From contig JAEWQB010000002.1 of NCBI GenBank assembly GCA_023460395.1, positions 1 to 43,518 of the forward strand: a DNA stretch of 43,518 nt, written 5' to 3'. This document shows, in pieces, positions 34,892 to 42,763 of this stretch. Under the pieces are notes generated by a model. That model had not been told where the DNA came from, ran no database searches, and was given only the letters and a program-made list of their open reading frames with translations. Each line of letters opens with the position of its first letter. Positions within the stretch are counted from its first letter, which is position 1. The translations under genes were made by a program, and so were the position numbers. Source of the DNA: Pseudomonadota bacterium. Its GTDB lineage: Bacteria > Desulfobacterota > Desulfovibrionia > Desulfovibrionales > Desulfovibrionaceae.

Positions 34892-35809
34892 ATGAACGCG
34901 GAAATTATCAGCGGAACCGCCATGCGTACCGCGATTCTTGAGGAGCTCGCCCAAGAAGTGGCGTCCATGCGGGAAAAATACGGTAAGGTTCCGGGATTAG
35001 TTACCATTTTGGTAGGAGAAAACCCGGCATCTGTCAGTTACGTCACCCTGAAAGTGAAAACCGCTTTGTCACTGGGATTTCATGAAGTGCAAGATTCCCA
35101 GCCGGAGTCTATTACCGAAGAAGCCCTGCTCGACCTGATTGATCAGTATAATCAGGATCCCGACATTCACGGCATTTTGGTGCAATTGCCGTTGCCCAAG
35201 CATATTAGCGAAGAACGCGTTATCAATGCCATTGACCCGGATAAGGACGTGGATGGCTTCCACCCGGTTAATCTGGGGCGCATGGTCATCGGCGGTGAGC
35301 AGCAAGGATTTTTGCCCTGCACTCCTGCGGGCATTCAGGAGATGATCGTCCGCTCCGGCACGCCTACCAGCGGAGCCGAGGTGGTTGTCGTGGGGCGTTC
35401 CAACATTGTGGGCAAGCCTATTGCCGTCATGATGGGACAGAAGGGCCAAGGCGCAAATAGCACCGTGACCATGGTGCACACCGCCACCCGTAACCTTGCG
35501 GAGCATTGCCGCCGGGCGGACATTCTTATTGTCGCCGCCGGTGTGCCCGGTTTAGTGAAGCCGGAATGGATTAAGCCCGGCGCGACGGTTATTGACGTGG
35601 GCGTGAACCGCATCGGCACAAGCGCGTCTGGTAAGGCGCAGCTTTCCGGTGATGTGGATTTTGAAGCTGCCTGCAAGGTGGCGGGGAAAATTACCCCCGT
35701 TCCCGGCGGAGTGGGGCCAATGACCATTGCCATGTTGATGAAAAACACTGTGCGGGCCGCATGGCGGCAATTGGACCATGCCGAGGAACACGCCTTTCTT
35801 TGCCGTTAA
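34892..35809 (+). CDS. folD: Bifunctional methylenetetrahydrofolate dehydrogenase/methenyltetrahydrofolate cyclohydrolase
   Basis: This 305-residue enzyme interconverts 10-formyl-THF and 5,10-methylene-THF. Tyr50 and the catalytic Lys54 (SYVTLKVKT) match the E. coli enzyme positions. Other landmarks are ILVQLPLPKHI, DKDVDGFHPVNLGRM, the Rossmann motif VVGRSNIVGKPIAVMM and TPVPGGVGPMTIAMLMKNT. An AGGCGAC ribosome site precedes the ATG at 34892. It is the second gene of the fhs-folD pair, terminated by the long hairpin at 35854. Confidence 0.97.
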   Translation: MNAEIISGTAMRTAILEELAQEVASMREKYGKVPGLVTILVGENPASVSYVTLKVKTALSLGFHEVQDSQPESITEEALLDLIDQYNQDPDIHGILVQLPLPKHISEERVINAIDPDKDVDGFHPVNLGRMVIGGEQQGFLPCTPAGIQEMIVRSGTPTSGAEVVVVGRSNIVGKPIAVMMGQKGQGANSTVTMVHTATRNLAEHCRRADILIVAAGVPGLVKPEWIKPGATVIDVGVNRIGTSASGKAQLSGDVDFEAACKVAGKITPVPGGVGPMTIAMLMKNTVRAAWRQLDHAEEHAFLCR

Positions 35810-35853
35810 CAGGCGTTGGGTGTGCTTACCCGCATCGCGCGGAAATATTTGGA

Positions 35854-35898
35854 ATACGAGAACAGGCGTTGGAGCAATTCCAACGCCTGTTCTCGTAT
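35854..35898. terminator. Perfect 20-base-pair hairpin after folD
   Basis: Arms 35854-35873 and 35879-35898 are exact reverse complements around the 5-base loop GCAAT. There is no T run on either side, which is unusual for an intrinsic terminator. It lies between convergent folD and the DtxR-family gene. Twelve bases of the left arm (AACAGGCGTTGG) also occur at 35808-35819 over the folD stop and could compete for pairing. Confidence 0.6.
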
Positions 35899-36006
35899 GT
35901 GCGGTGCACTGCGTGATTCGCGCCTAGTTCGTGCCTGATTTGGGCGTGGTTTACGGATCTATACGTGCTTGTTCGCGATCTGTGCGAGATCTGCGCGAGA
36001 TATGGG

Positions 36007-36552
36007 TTATTTATACGGATTAGCTGCGGTGTGTTCTGTTATGCGGTCGCGGCGGGCGGTTTCCTGCCTGAGCGGGTCGCCATGGGAGTGCTTGGAGGAA
36101 AGGTTTTCCTGCTTGTAAATTTCCTGCCACTTTTCCCAGAATTCGGGGCGGCTTTTTAAAAACAGAATAAACTGTCCCACGCGTTTTATCACGTCGGGCG
36201 GCACCACATGCTCAAGCATACAGGCCACTTCGTTAGCGCGTTCTTCGTGCACGTAAAGAATGTGCTGCAAAAGTTCTTGAAAGACGAGGTGGCGGTGTGC
36301 AATGTCACGCCCGATGATAAGCCCTTCGTCCGTTAACCGGATGAGGCTGTAAGGGGAGTACTCAACCAGCCCCATAGATTTGAGAACCTTGAGGCTGCTT
36401 GTTACAGTAGATCGGGAAACGCCTGCCTCATCTGCAATGGCTCCTGCCCGGGCAGCGCCTTCATGCATTTCTAACTGGAAAATAATCTCCAAATAATTTT
36501 CCAGAACAGGGGTTAGCTCCCTGCCTCCGTACCGTTGTTGCGTATGTTCCAT
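36007..36552 (-). CDS. DtxR/MntR-family metal-dependent transcriptional regulator
   Basis: This 181-residue protein has an N-terminal winged helix-turn-helix (~10-72; ARAGAIADEAGVSRSTVTSSLK) followed by the DtxR dimerisation/metal-binding domain (GRDIAHRHLVF, ACMLEHVVP). The Cys-X2-Glu-His of that motif supplies metal ligands in DtxR/IdeR-type proteins. The C-terminal SH3-like domain of DtxR is absent; instead there is a ~45-residue polar tail. The family senses Fe(II) or Mn(II). The start at 36552 overlaps the end of the MATE gene by 40 bases, so it is co-transcribed with the transporter. A longer frame to 36747 lies wholly within MATE coding sequence and is not credible. Confidence 0.9.
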   Translation of the reverse strand: MEHTQQRYGGRELTPVLENYLEIIFQLEMHEGAARAGAIADEAGVSRSTVTSSLKVLKSMGLVEYSPYSLIRLTDEGLIIGRDIAHRHLVFQELLQHILYVHEERANEVACMLEHVVPPDVIKRVGQFILFLKSRPEFWEKWQEIYKQENLSSKHSHGDPLRQETARRDRITEHTAANPYK

Positions 36553-37949
36553 CCGATTTTTCCCGTATATTTTTTGGGGGCTTTGCGTCCACGCATCCCA
36601 AATGAAAGCCAGCGTCGGCTGACGTACAGCCCTGTCAGTAGTCCGGCAAAAACAAGATCCGCGCAGAGCATGCTCAGGAACACCCCGTCCGCTCCCCAGC
36701 CAAGCACATGGGAAAGCAGGTAACCCAGTGGTACGAGCACACCCCATACATTACAGATATCGGCAATGAGCGCCAGCGGGGTGGCTCCCGCCCCAGAAAA
36801 AATACCGTGCAACGTCATGCCGAATGCCAATGCAGGGACACCGATGCAGGAAAATAGCAAGTAGCGCGAGGCATGACTGACTATTTCTGTGCGGGGGGCC
36901 AATAACTCTGCGGCTTCACTTCGGAATATGTACAATGCAAATGCGGCACATGCAAATACCAAAGCATTGCAGGCCGCAGCTTTAAGTCCGAATGAAAACA
37001 GCGCGTCCTCTTCCCGTGCGCCGAGCATATGCCCGCTGAATATAGCCATGGTGAGGCTGGCGGCACCGAGTGGGAACAGAAGTACCGACGTTATCCGCAT
37101 ACCGAGTGTCATGCCCGCCATAATGTCTACGGCACCGGGAAGAGTGGTAACGAAGCCTATCATCATAATCCGCCCGCCGTGTTCCACGAGTCTTCCCATG
37201 GCGGAAGGAACGCCGACTCTAAGTACGTAGGGAACGGCGCGGATATTCCAGCGCCATGGCGCAAAGGAATCGCGCCGAAGTATGCCGAACCGTCTGGCGG
37301 CCAGCAGGTTGCATGTCAGCCCCAGCAGGGTGGAACCAAACGTCGCCCACACAATACCCTCATATCCTAACCGGGGTAAGCCCCACCATCCGAGGCCGAA
37401 GCCGGTACTCCCAATGAAGTTGGTCGCCAATACGCAGAGGAAGGTGATGAAGGGGAGGCGGACGAGCTTGTACGCGCGGAAAATGGAATTCAGCAGAATA
37501 AGGGAATAGTAGAACGGTAAATTGAGGCAATATACAAGGACGAACGTGCGCACCACAGGGGTGAGTTCAGTTGGGACGCGTAATAACGAAAAAATCATGG
37601 GTAAAAGGGCCGTTCCCAGCAGTGCGGTGAGGGTTCCCGCGCTGAAGGCCAGGGAAAGGATAAGTCCGCCATATCTTCGCGCGCGCAGCGGCAGCCTTGC
37701 CCCCAACGCCTGACTGACGGCGGAAAGGGCACCACTTCCGGCAATGGAAGTGATAAGCATAAGTAAGGTGAATACTTGGCTGACAATGCCCATGGATGCC
37801 ACAACGGCGGCATCTATGCGCCCCGCCACCCATAAGTCTGTCATAGATATGCCCAAATGGCACAGCATAAGACCCATTTGGGGGAGCGCTATGGCAGCCA
37901 CTTCCTTAAAGCCGGGCACAGCGCCGGTTTTGTCGTTGTTTTTTCGCAT
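36513..37949 (-). CDS. MATE-family multidrug/toxin efflux transporter
   Basis: This 478-residue inner-membrane protein has twelve predicted hydrophobic segments in two homologous halves, each beginning with the MATE-type pattern (KEVAAIALPQMGLML near the N-terminus, RVGVPSAMGRLVEHGGRI near residue 250). MATE proteins export cationic drugs, metabolites or siderophore-like compounds with sodium or proton antiport. AGGAAG eight bases upstream supports the ATG at 37949. The C-terminus is basic and overlaps the start of the DtxR-family regulator by 40 bases. The coupling to a metal regulator hints at a metal-related substrate, which is only inference. Confidence 0.93.
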   Translation of the reverse strand: MRKNNDKTGAVPGFKEVAAIALPQMGLMLCHLGISMTDLWVAGRIDAAVVASMGIVSQVFTLLMLITSIAGSGALSAVSQALGARLPLRARRYGGLILSLAFSAGTLTALLGTALLPMIFSLLRVPTELTPVVRTFVLVYCLNLPFYYSLILLNSIFRAYKLVRLPFITFLCVLATNFIGSTGFGLGWWGLPRLGYEGIVWATFGSTLLGLTCNLLAARRFGILRRDSFAPWRWNIRAVPYVLRVGVPSAMGRLVEHGGRIMMIGFVTTLPGAVDIMAGMTLGMRITSVLLFPLGAASLTMAIFSGHMLGAREEDALFSFGLKAAACNALVFACAAFALYIFRSEAAELLAPRTEIVSHASRYLLFSCIGVPALAFGMTLHGIFSGAGATPLALIADICNVWGVLVPLGYLLSHVLGWGADGVFLSMLCADLVFAGLLTGLYVSRRWLSFGMRGRKAPKKYTGKIGWNIRNNGTEAGS

Positions 37950-38130
37950 AGAGTACTTCCTGTTGCGCGGGCAGCCTAAGGTATTAAATTTTGTTAGTCA
38001 AATAAAGTTAGATTTATACAACTCGATGGGCGTATTTTGCCTTCCCGATGGCTGTCACAGGCTTCATCTTGTGATAGGATGTCCTATGCTCTCCCCTACG
38101 AATATGGGGCACGGCGGAGGAAAAGGATTT

Positions 38131-38166
38131 ATGCCATGGCTGGTTAAGAGCGCGCTGGTGCCGTAG
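38131..38166 (+). CDS. Possible 11-codon leader peptide upstream of the DUF2254 gene
   Basis: ATG at 38131 is preceded by GGAGGAAAAGG and encodes MPWLVKSALVP before a TAG, 26 bases ahead of the DUF2254 start, which has its own GAGG site. The ribosome site is good, but an 11-codon frame can arise by chance, and no attenuator hairpin is seen. Confidence 0.2.
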   Translation: MPWLVKSALVP

Positions 38167-38192
38167 CAGCATGTAAAGAGGAGGCTCCTAGT

Positions 38193-39452
38193 ATGTCCAT
38201 TCGCCTGATTGTGCTTTCCCTTACCAAAAAAATGTGGCCCATTGTTTCGGTATATGCATGCGTTGGGATGCTCAGTGCGCTTGTTGCCTTTTTGCTTAAG
38301 GACAGCATCCCCTTTGAGTTGAGCGTAATTGTAAATGCGGAGACGCTAAATAGTATTTTGACTATTTTGGCTTCAACCATGCTGGCGGTTACTACGTTTT
38401 CTCTTTCCACAATGGTATCAGCATATGGAGCCGCAACGGCACACGCAACTCCGCGTGCGTCTTCTCTCATTACAGCGGACAGAACAACGCAAAACGCACT
38501 TAGTACATTTATGGGGGCGTTTATTTTTAGCTTGGTCGGCATTATTGCATTGAACATGGGATTGTATGAAGGCGGCGGAAGATTCCTGCTTCTCGTCCTT
38601 ACGTTGGGGATCATTACGCTCATCATTGTTATGCTCATTCGCTGGATCGAACGATTGACAAGCCTTGGTCGGGTGGGAGAGGTGAGCGCGCTTGTAGAGC
38701 GGGAGGCCGCGAAAGCGTTGGCACTCCGCGCCCGCAGACCAACATTGGGCTGCAACAGGTTGGGAAAACTACCGGAGAGATATGAGGAAAACCAATGCAT
38801 TAATGCCGAGTCTACGGGATATGTACGGTTTTTTAATTCACACGCGCTGCATGTGTTGGCGGAAGAGGAAGATGTGCAGGTATATCTACTCGCCATGCCG
38901 GGAAAGTTTGTGAATGCTGGTGGTATGTTAGCAACGTCATCCGCGCCTTTGTCAGAGGCTGCGCGTGCTGCCATGCAGCGTTGTTTTTCCATAGGTGATC
39001 AACGGTCCTTTGAGCAGGATTCTCGTTTCGGAATCTGTGTGCTGGCGGAAATCGCCACCCGGGCCGTGTCCGCCGCTGTGAACGATAGCGGGACCGCAAT
39101 TGATATCGTAGGCCGCTTAGGTCGGGTGTTAGGTGCTTACGTTGAGGAGCGTAACCAGCGAGATGAAGTGACGTTTGCCCGTTTTTGGGTTCCTGAACTT
39201 CGCGCCGAGGATTTGTTTCAAGACGCCTTTGCTGCGCTTATGCGCGACGCGGCGGGAATTTTTGAGGTGCAGAGCAGAATACAAAAAGTGTTGGGCGCAT
39301 TGGCATCTAAGGGAGAAGATTTCCGGGAACAGGCCAGTGCCTATGCTGTCCTTGCGCTCAGTTATTCAGACGCGCATCTTTTTTTGCCGGAGGAAAAGCA
39401 AGCGCTTTGGGAAATAGCCGCGCCATTAGTGCAGAAGGTGTCGTCCCCATAG
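38193..39452 (+). CDS. DUF2254 membrane protein
   Basis: This 419-residue protein is of a family known only by its conserved domain. Four hydrophobic segments occupy the first ~155 residues (about 14-36, 50-75, 102-122, 130-150). They are followed by a large soluble part with the family landmarks GYVRFFNSHALHVLAEEED, GRSFEQDSRFGICVLAEIATRA-like sequence and AVNDSGTAIDIVGRLGRVL (the motif VNDxxTA recurs in the family). The soluble half is probably cytoplasmic. Function is unknown. AGGAGG lies upstream of the ATG. It stands alone between the divergent MATE gene and the CRISPR array. Confidence 0.85.
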   Translation: MSIRLIVLSLTKKMWPIVSVYACVGMLSALVAFLLKDSIPFELSVIVNAETLNSILTILASTMLAVTTFSLSTMVSAYGAATAHATPRASSLITADRTTQNALSTFMGAFIFSLVGIIALNMGLYEGGGRFLLLVLTLGIITLIIVMLIRWIERLTSLGRVGEVSALVEREAAKALALRARRPTLGCNRLGKLPERYEENQCINAESTGYVRFFNSHALHVLAEEEDVQVYLLAMPGKFVNAGGMLATSSAPLSEAARAAMQRCFSIGDQRSFEQDSRFGICVLAEIATRAVSAAVNDSGTAIDIVGRLGRVLGAYVEERNQRDEVTFARFWVPELRAEDLFQDAFAALMRDAAGIFEVQSRIQKVLGALASKGEDFREQASAYAVLALSYSDAHLFLPEEKQALWEIAAPLVQKVSSP

Positions 39453-39585
39453 TTGGATAGGGGATGCCTCTTTCCCTATATTGTTTTTGCGAGAAGGCTG
39501 GTGCTGCATAGTTGTCACGGCGTAGATCCGGGGTCCCCCAGAGCGAGGGGGCTTGAATCTGCGACTCTCCGTTTACGCAGCAGAG

Positions 39586-40409
39586 CTTCTATTCCACGCC
39601 CCTGTGAGAGGGGCGACACTGGCGCAGCCCTCATATCAATGCCCCGGTATTGTTTCAATCCACGCCCCTGTGTGAGGGGCGACTCAAGCTCCTCCCAGAT
39701 TGCTGTGTATGTGTCTGTGTTTCAATCCACGCCCCTGTGTGAGGGGCGACTTGACAAGGCGGAAACCGGCGCGGAAAGCGGGCTGGTTTCAATCCACGCC
39801 CCTGTGTGAGGGGCGACACAGGCCGATAATGAGGTCCGCGAAGTTGCCGTTTCAATCCACGCCCCTGTGTGAGGGGCGACAAGCGCCATGCAAAAAAACT
39901 GCGCACCATGGGTGTTTCAATCCACGCCCCTGTGTGAGGGGCGACGGCCAAACTGCAACCCGGTTGGCGCTTTCTTGAGTTTCAATCCACGCCCCTGTGT
40001 GAGGGGCGACTCCCGTCAAGTGTGTGCATTTCAGATGCTGCAAGGGTTTCAATCCACGCCCCTGTGTGAGGGGCGACTACCTCACAACCCCGGAGGATAA
40101 CGCGCTGGTGGTTTCAATCCACGCCCCTGTGTGAGGGGCGACCCTGCACTACTTGTCAAGAAGGCGAGAGCAGACAAGTTTCAATCCACGCCCCTGTGTG
40201 AGGGGCGACGCTCGGAGCCGTTCAACGTGATGGAGGTTCTGCCCGTTTCAATCCACGCCCCTGTGTGAGGGGCGACGTTTGTATATGCGTCTTTGATGGA
40301 TTGTTTGATGTTTCAATCCACGCCCCTGTGTGAGGGGCGACCTTTGCGGACGCCATATATGAGCGGTCCGTCTCGCAGTTTCAATCCACGCCCCTGTGTG
40401 AGGGGCGAC
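39586..40409 (-). CRISPR. Type I-C CRISPR array, 13 repeats and 12 spacers
   Basis: Twelve identical 32-base repeats begin at 39652, 39719, 39786, 39849, 39914, 39979, 40046, 40111, 40178, 40245, 40310 and 40378. A degenerate one occupies 39586-39617 (five mismatches). Spacers are 31-36 bases and all differ. In the minus orientation the repeat starts GTCGCCCCTCACACAGG and ends GTGGATTGAAAC, a standard type I-C (Dvulg) repeat with a GC-rich stem. The degenerate repeat at 39586 marks the old, leader-distal end, so transcription runs leftward from the leader next to cas2. An even more decayed unit may exist at ~39523-39554. Confidence 0.98.
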
Positions 40410-40595
40410 CGTAGCGGTCCTGTAAACCCTTATGGGACAAGGCATGTATGAGCATACTTCGAGAACCAGTGTGATTTCAAGGATGATATTCTTGAAGATT
40501 TCGGGGGGCAAGGGTTATCACACTGATAATAATGAATATATGTCTTTCGAGAACCTACAGGGGAAAGCATGTGCACTTAGGGTGCTCGCAGAGCT
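40410..40595 (-). promoter_or_regulatory. CRISPR leader between cas2 and the first repeat
   Basis: These 186 non-coding bases separate the newest repeat from the cas2 stop and should hold the array promoter and spacer-integration signals. Within it TTCGAGAACC occurs twice (40458-40467 and 40546-40555), and CAGTGTGAT (40467-40475) is matched by its reverse complement ATCACACTG (40517-40525). Confidence 0.75.
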
Positions 40596-40886
40596 TCAAA
40601 AAAGGAGAGGCCCTTGCGGGTTGAGCGCTGGTTTTGCGCCCACGTGCTCCACTCGCCGCTCCCAATTACTACCCAGAAAATAGAACCGCAGGCTGTCGCG
40701 CTCTTCGTTCATTTCTTTAAGCAAAGATGCGCGTAGCCTTGTCCACTGGGCTGGGTCTACGAGACATTCGAAAACGGAATACTGCACCCGTTGCCCAACA
40801 TTTTGACAAAGTTTGGCAATACGGCGGAGTCTGCGGCTTCCGCCAGCATCTTCCGTGGAAACGTCGTAGCTGATTAGTACCATCAT
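40596..40886 (-). CDS. cas2: CRISPR-associated protein Cas2
   Basis: This 96-residue ferredoxin-fold protein forms the spacer-integration complex with Cas1. The N-terminal strand MMVLISYDVS contains the conserved Asp8, followed by RRLRRIAKLCQNVGQRVQYSVFEC, the Cas2 helix and second strand, and FYFLGSNWERRVEHVGAKP typical of type I-C Cas2. It starts four bases after the cas1 stop and adjoins the leader. Intact. Confidence 0.97.
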   Translation of the reverse strand: MMVLISYDVSTEDAGGSRRLRRIAKLCQNVGQRVQYSVFECLVDPAQWTRLRASLLKEMNEERDSLRFYFLGSNWERRVEHVGAKPALNPQGPLLF

Positions 40887-40890
40887 AGGG

Positions 40891-41910
40891 CTACCTCACC
40901 GTGAATGGAGGGTATGCATCTAAATCACCCCGCAGATGTCGCGCCAGCAATCGCGCCTGCATGTGCCACAGTAGTCCTACTGTCATACGTTCCTGAAGAA
41001 ATGGGTGTTCGACCTCTTCTTTTTTGCGCTCTTGCCATGCTAGGATAACAGCTTTCCGTGTGGCATCATCCATAAGCACGGCACCATTTTCGGCTGTAGT
41101 GAATCCTTTTTCCGGGACTTGTCCCCGGTTAATAAGGGTCAATGCCATTCTGTCTGCCATATATGGCCGGAACTCCTCCATTACATCCAACGCCAAGCTG
41201 GGTCGACCCGGACGATCCCGATGTAGAAAACCCACGGCGGGATCAAGCCCCGCACTTTCTAACGCGCTGCGGACATCATGCATGAGGAGTGTATACAAGA
41301 AAGAAAGTAAACAATTTACCGGGTCCAGAGGCGGGCGTCGGTTGCGCCCCACAAAGGCGAACCCTGTGCGATCTGGGCTAATCATTTGGCTGAAAACGCC
41401 GAAGTAGGTACTGGCGGCCTCGCCTTCCACTCCGCGAATTCCATCTAGCGGGAGAGTTTCGCGCAGGTTGCCCAAGCTTAGTGTTAGCCTGTCCGCAGCC
41501 GCAGCTAGGGACTCGTTGCTCTTGTCGCGGGCTGAACGGCGTAACACCGTTCGACAATTGGCGATTTTTCCAGCTACCATGGCCCGTGCGATGGCGGCGC
41601 TGGATTCCGGGTTGTCGGCGCGGCGGTACTGCTCTCTGCGAAGCAGAACATTGCCGGAAACAGGACCGCGCACGGAAGCAAGAAAGCGTCCGGTTTCGGT
41701 CAAAAAAGAAACCGCCACATCGTGTTCCGCGCAATGCCCTAGTAGAAAAGGGCTGCAACTCACTTGCCCGAAGCACACCACACTGCCTACAGTATGAATG
41801 GGAATTTTGGCAGCCACCGCGCCATCTATATGTACGGCCACGCATTCTCCTTCTTTAGAGAGATAGCTGCCTTGTGTGGTGACAAATAACGTATTCTGAT
41901 GACGTTTCAC
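40891..41910 (-). CDS. cas1: CRISPR-associated protein Cas1 (type I-C)
   Basis: This 339-residue integrase inserts new spacers at the leader end. The catalytic metal ligands are visible: Glu162 in IRGVEGEAASTYF, His230 in GFLHRDRPGRPSLALD, and the acidic pair in LDVMEEFRPYMADR (~242-246). Length and motifs fit Cas1 of type I-C. The start is GTG at 41910 with AGGTTG upstream. It follows the truncated cas4 by 18 bases. Adaptation may be impaired or altered because the neighbouring Cas4 is broken. Confidence 0.97.
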   Translation of the reverse strand: MKRHQNTLFVTTQGSYLSKEGECVAVHIDGAVAAKIPIHTVGSVVCFGQVSCSPFLLGHCAEHDVAVSFLTETGRFLASVRGPVSGNVLLRREQYRRADNPESSAAIARAMVAGKIANCRTVLRRSARDKSNESLAAAADRLTLSLGNLRETLPLDGIRGVEGEAASTYFGVFSQMISPDRTGFAFVGRNRRPPLDPVNCLLSFLYTLLMHDVRSALESAGLDPAVGFLHRDRPGRPSLALDVMEEFRPYMADRMALTLINRGQVPEKGFTTAENGAVLMDDATRKAVILAWQERKKEEVEHPFLQERMTVGLLWHMQARLLARHLRGDLDAYPPFTVR

Positions 41911-41928
41911 GGCAACCTCACGAACGTA

Positions 41929-42412
41929 TTAGGAAGAATGAATAAGCTGGCTAAGGTACCGCGAGGCCTCTTTGCCTTGCCATAGACGGGGCATACACAC
42001 ATCCAGCAGAGAACAGGCCCGGCAGCGTTCGTCTGTTGCCGGTTCCGGCAGAGTGGCGGTGGCACAGAGGAGTGCGTGGACCGCAGTAATTGTACTGATG
42101 GTGCGGTGGCGTAGTGATTCGTCCAGAGGCACCTCAAGCCGCCGCTTGCGTTGACCGTAAAAGAGCGCACCTTCCGGCACTGGGCGGTGCAGCATTTCTT
42201 CCAGGCAGAGTGCCAGTGCACAGAGCTGCACCACGTCGGGGTTGTTGGGTTTCGGTTTACCGCGTTTGTATTCCACAGGGTAGGGGAGTTCTCCTGTCTC
42301 TGTGCGGCGGAATTCCACCACATCGGCAATACCAACTATTCCATATTGAAACGAGCGTAATGGAAGAGAACGCGCGATGCGGACACCGCGCCGTGATTCG
42401 GTAATCCCCCCT
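41929..42412 (-). pseudogene. cas4: cas4, N-terminus removed by IS insertion
   Basis: The remaining ~160 codons start around GGITESRRGVRIARSLPLR and keep the RecB-type nuclease motifs GIADVVEF and PVEYKRGKP. The C-terminal cluster cysteines CRACSLLDVC (CX2CX5C) are also kept. Missing are the first ~40 residues, including the conserved N-terminal cysteine that completes the iron-sulfur site. The frame continues rightward into the inserted IS, where the residues no longer resemble Cas4. In type I-C systems Cas4 selects and trims PAM-bearing prespacers for Cas1-Cas2, so loss should affect PAM fidelity. The upstream cas3-cas5-cas8c-cas7 genes would lie beyond the IS, outside the window. Confidence 0.85.
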
Positions 42413-42470
42413 AAAAAAGATGCTTTTGAAAAGTAGAATTTTCTCGTAACCCCCGATGAGGAGATTCTGC

Positions 42471-42737
42471 ATGAAGAAATCGCGCTACACCGACAGTCAG
42501 ATCCTGAACATCTTGAGGCAAGCCGAGAACGGCGTCCTAGTTCCCGAACTCTGTCGTGAACATGGCACGAGCAGCGCAACGTTTTACAAATGGCGCGCCA
42601 AGTTTGGCGGTATGGACGCGTCGCTGATGGCACGAATGAAAGATCTTGAACGTGAAAACAAGCTTCTCAAACGGATGTATGCCGAAGAAAAGATGAAGGC
42701 CGAGATCGTTGCAGAGGCGCTGACAAAAAACTGGTAA
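42471..42737 (+). CDS. IS3-family transposase OrfA
   Basis: This 88-residue protein has a helix-turn-helix (YTDSQILNILRQAENGVLVPELCREHGTSSATFYKWR region) and a C-terminal leucine-zipper-like helix (MKDLERENKLLKRMYAEE), the usual OrfA layout of the IS407-like branch with the RxKFGGM motif. It binds IS ends and regulates transposition. GAGGAG precedes the ATG. A frameshift signal near its 3' end allows fusion to OrfB. Confidence 0.93.
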   Translation: MKKSRYTDSQILNILRQAENGVLVPELCREHGTSSATFYKWRAKFGGMDASLMARMKDLERENKLLKRMYAEEKMKAEIVAEALTKNW

Positions 42738-42763
42738 GGCCATCTCGCCGCCGCGAGATGGCC
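42725..42763 (+). promoter_or_regulatory. Programmed -1 ribosomal frameshift signal joining orfA and orfB
   Basis: The slippery heptamer A-AAA-AAC lies at 42725-42731 in the orfA phase. Six bases later comes a perfect 11-base-pair stem (42738-42748 with 42753-42763) and a four-base loop. orfB is in the -1 frame. This is the standard IS3 arrangement for producing the OrfAB transposase. The orfB ATG at 42758 lies within the stem. Confidence 0.9.

Noticed and set aside
38049..38075. CRP/FNR-like dyad TGTCACA...TTGTGATA upstream of the DUF2254 gene
   Set aside because: The half-sites are in inverted order relative to CRP and HcpR consensus sites and the spacing is wrong.
39453..40511. Several short frames within the CRISPR array
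   Set aside because: They are the repeat unit translated in different phases (FNPRPCVRGD, QSTPLCEGR, PSHRGVD, SPLTQGRGLK), a well-known false call.
42413..42633. N-terminal ~70 codons of the long cas4 frame
   Set aside because: They are translated antisense to the IS transposase orfA and do not resemble Cas4. The frame is open there by chance.
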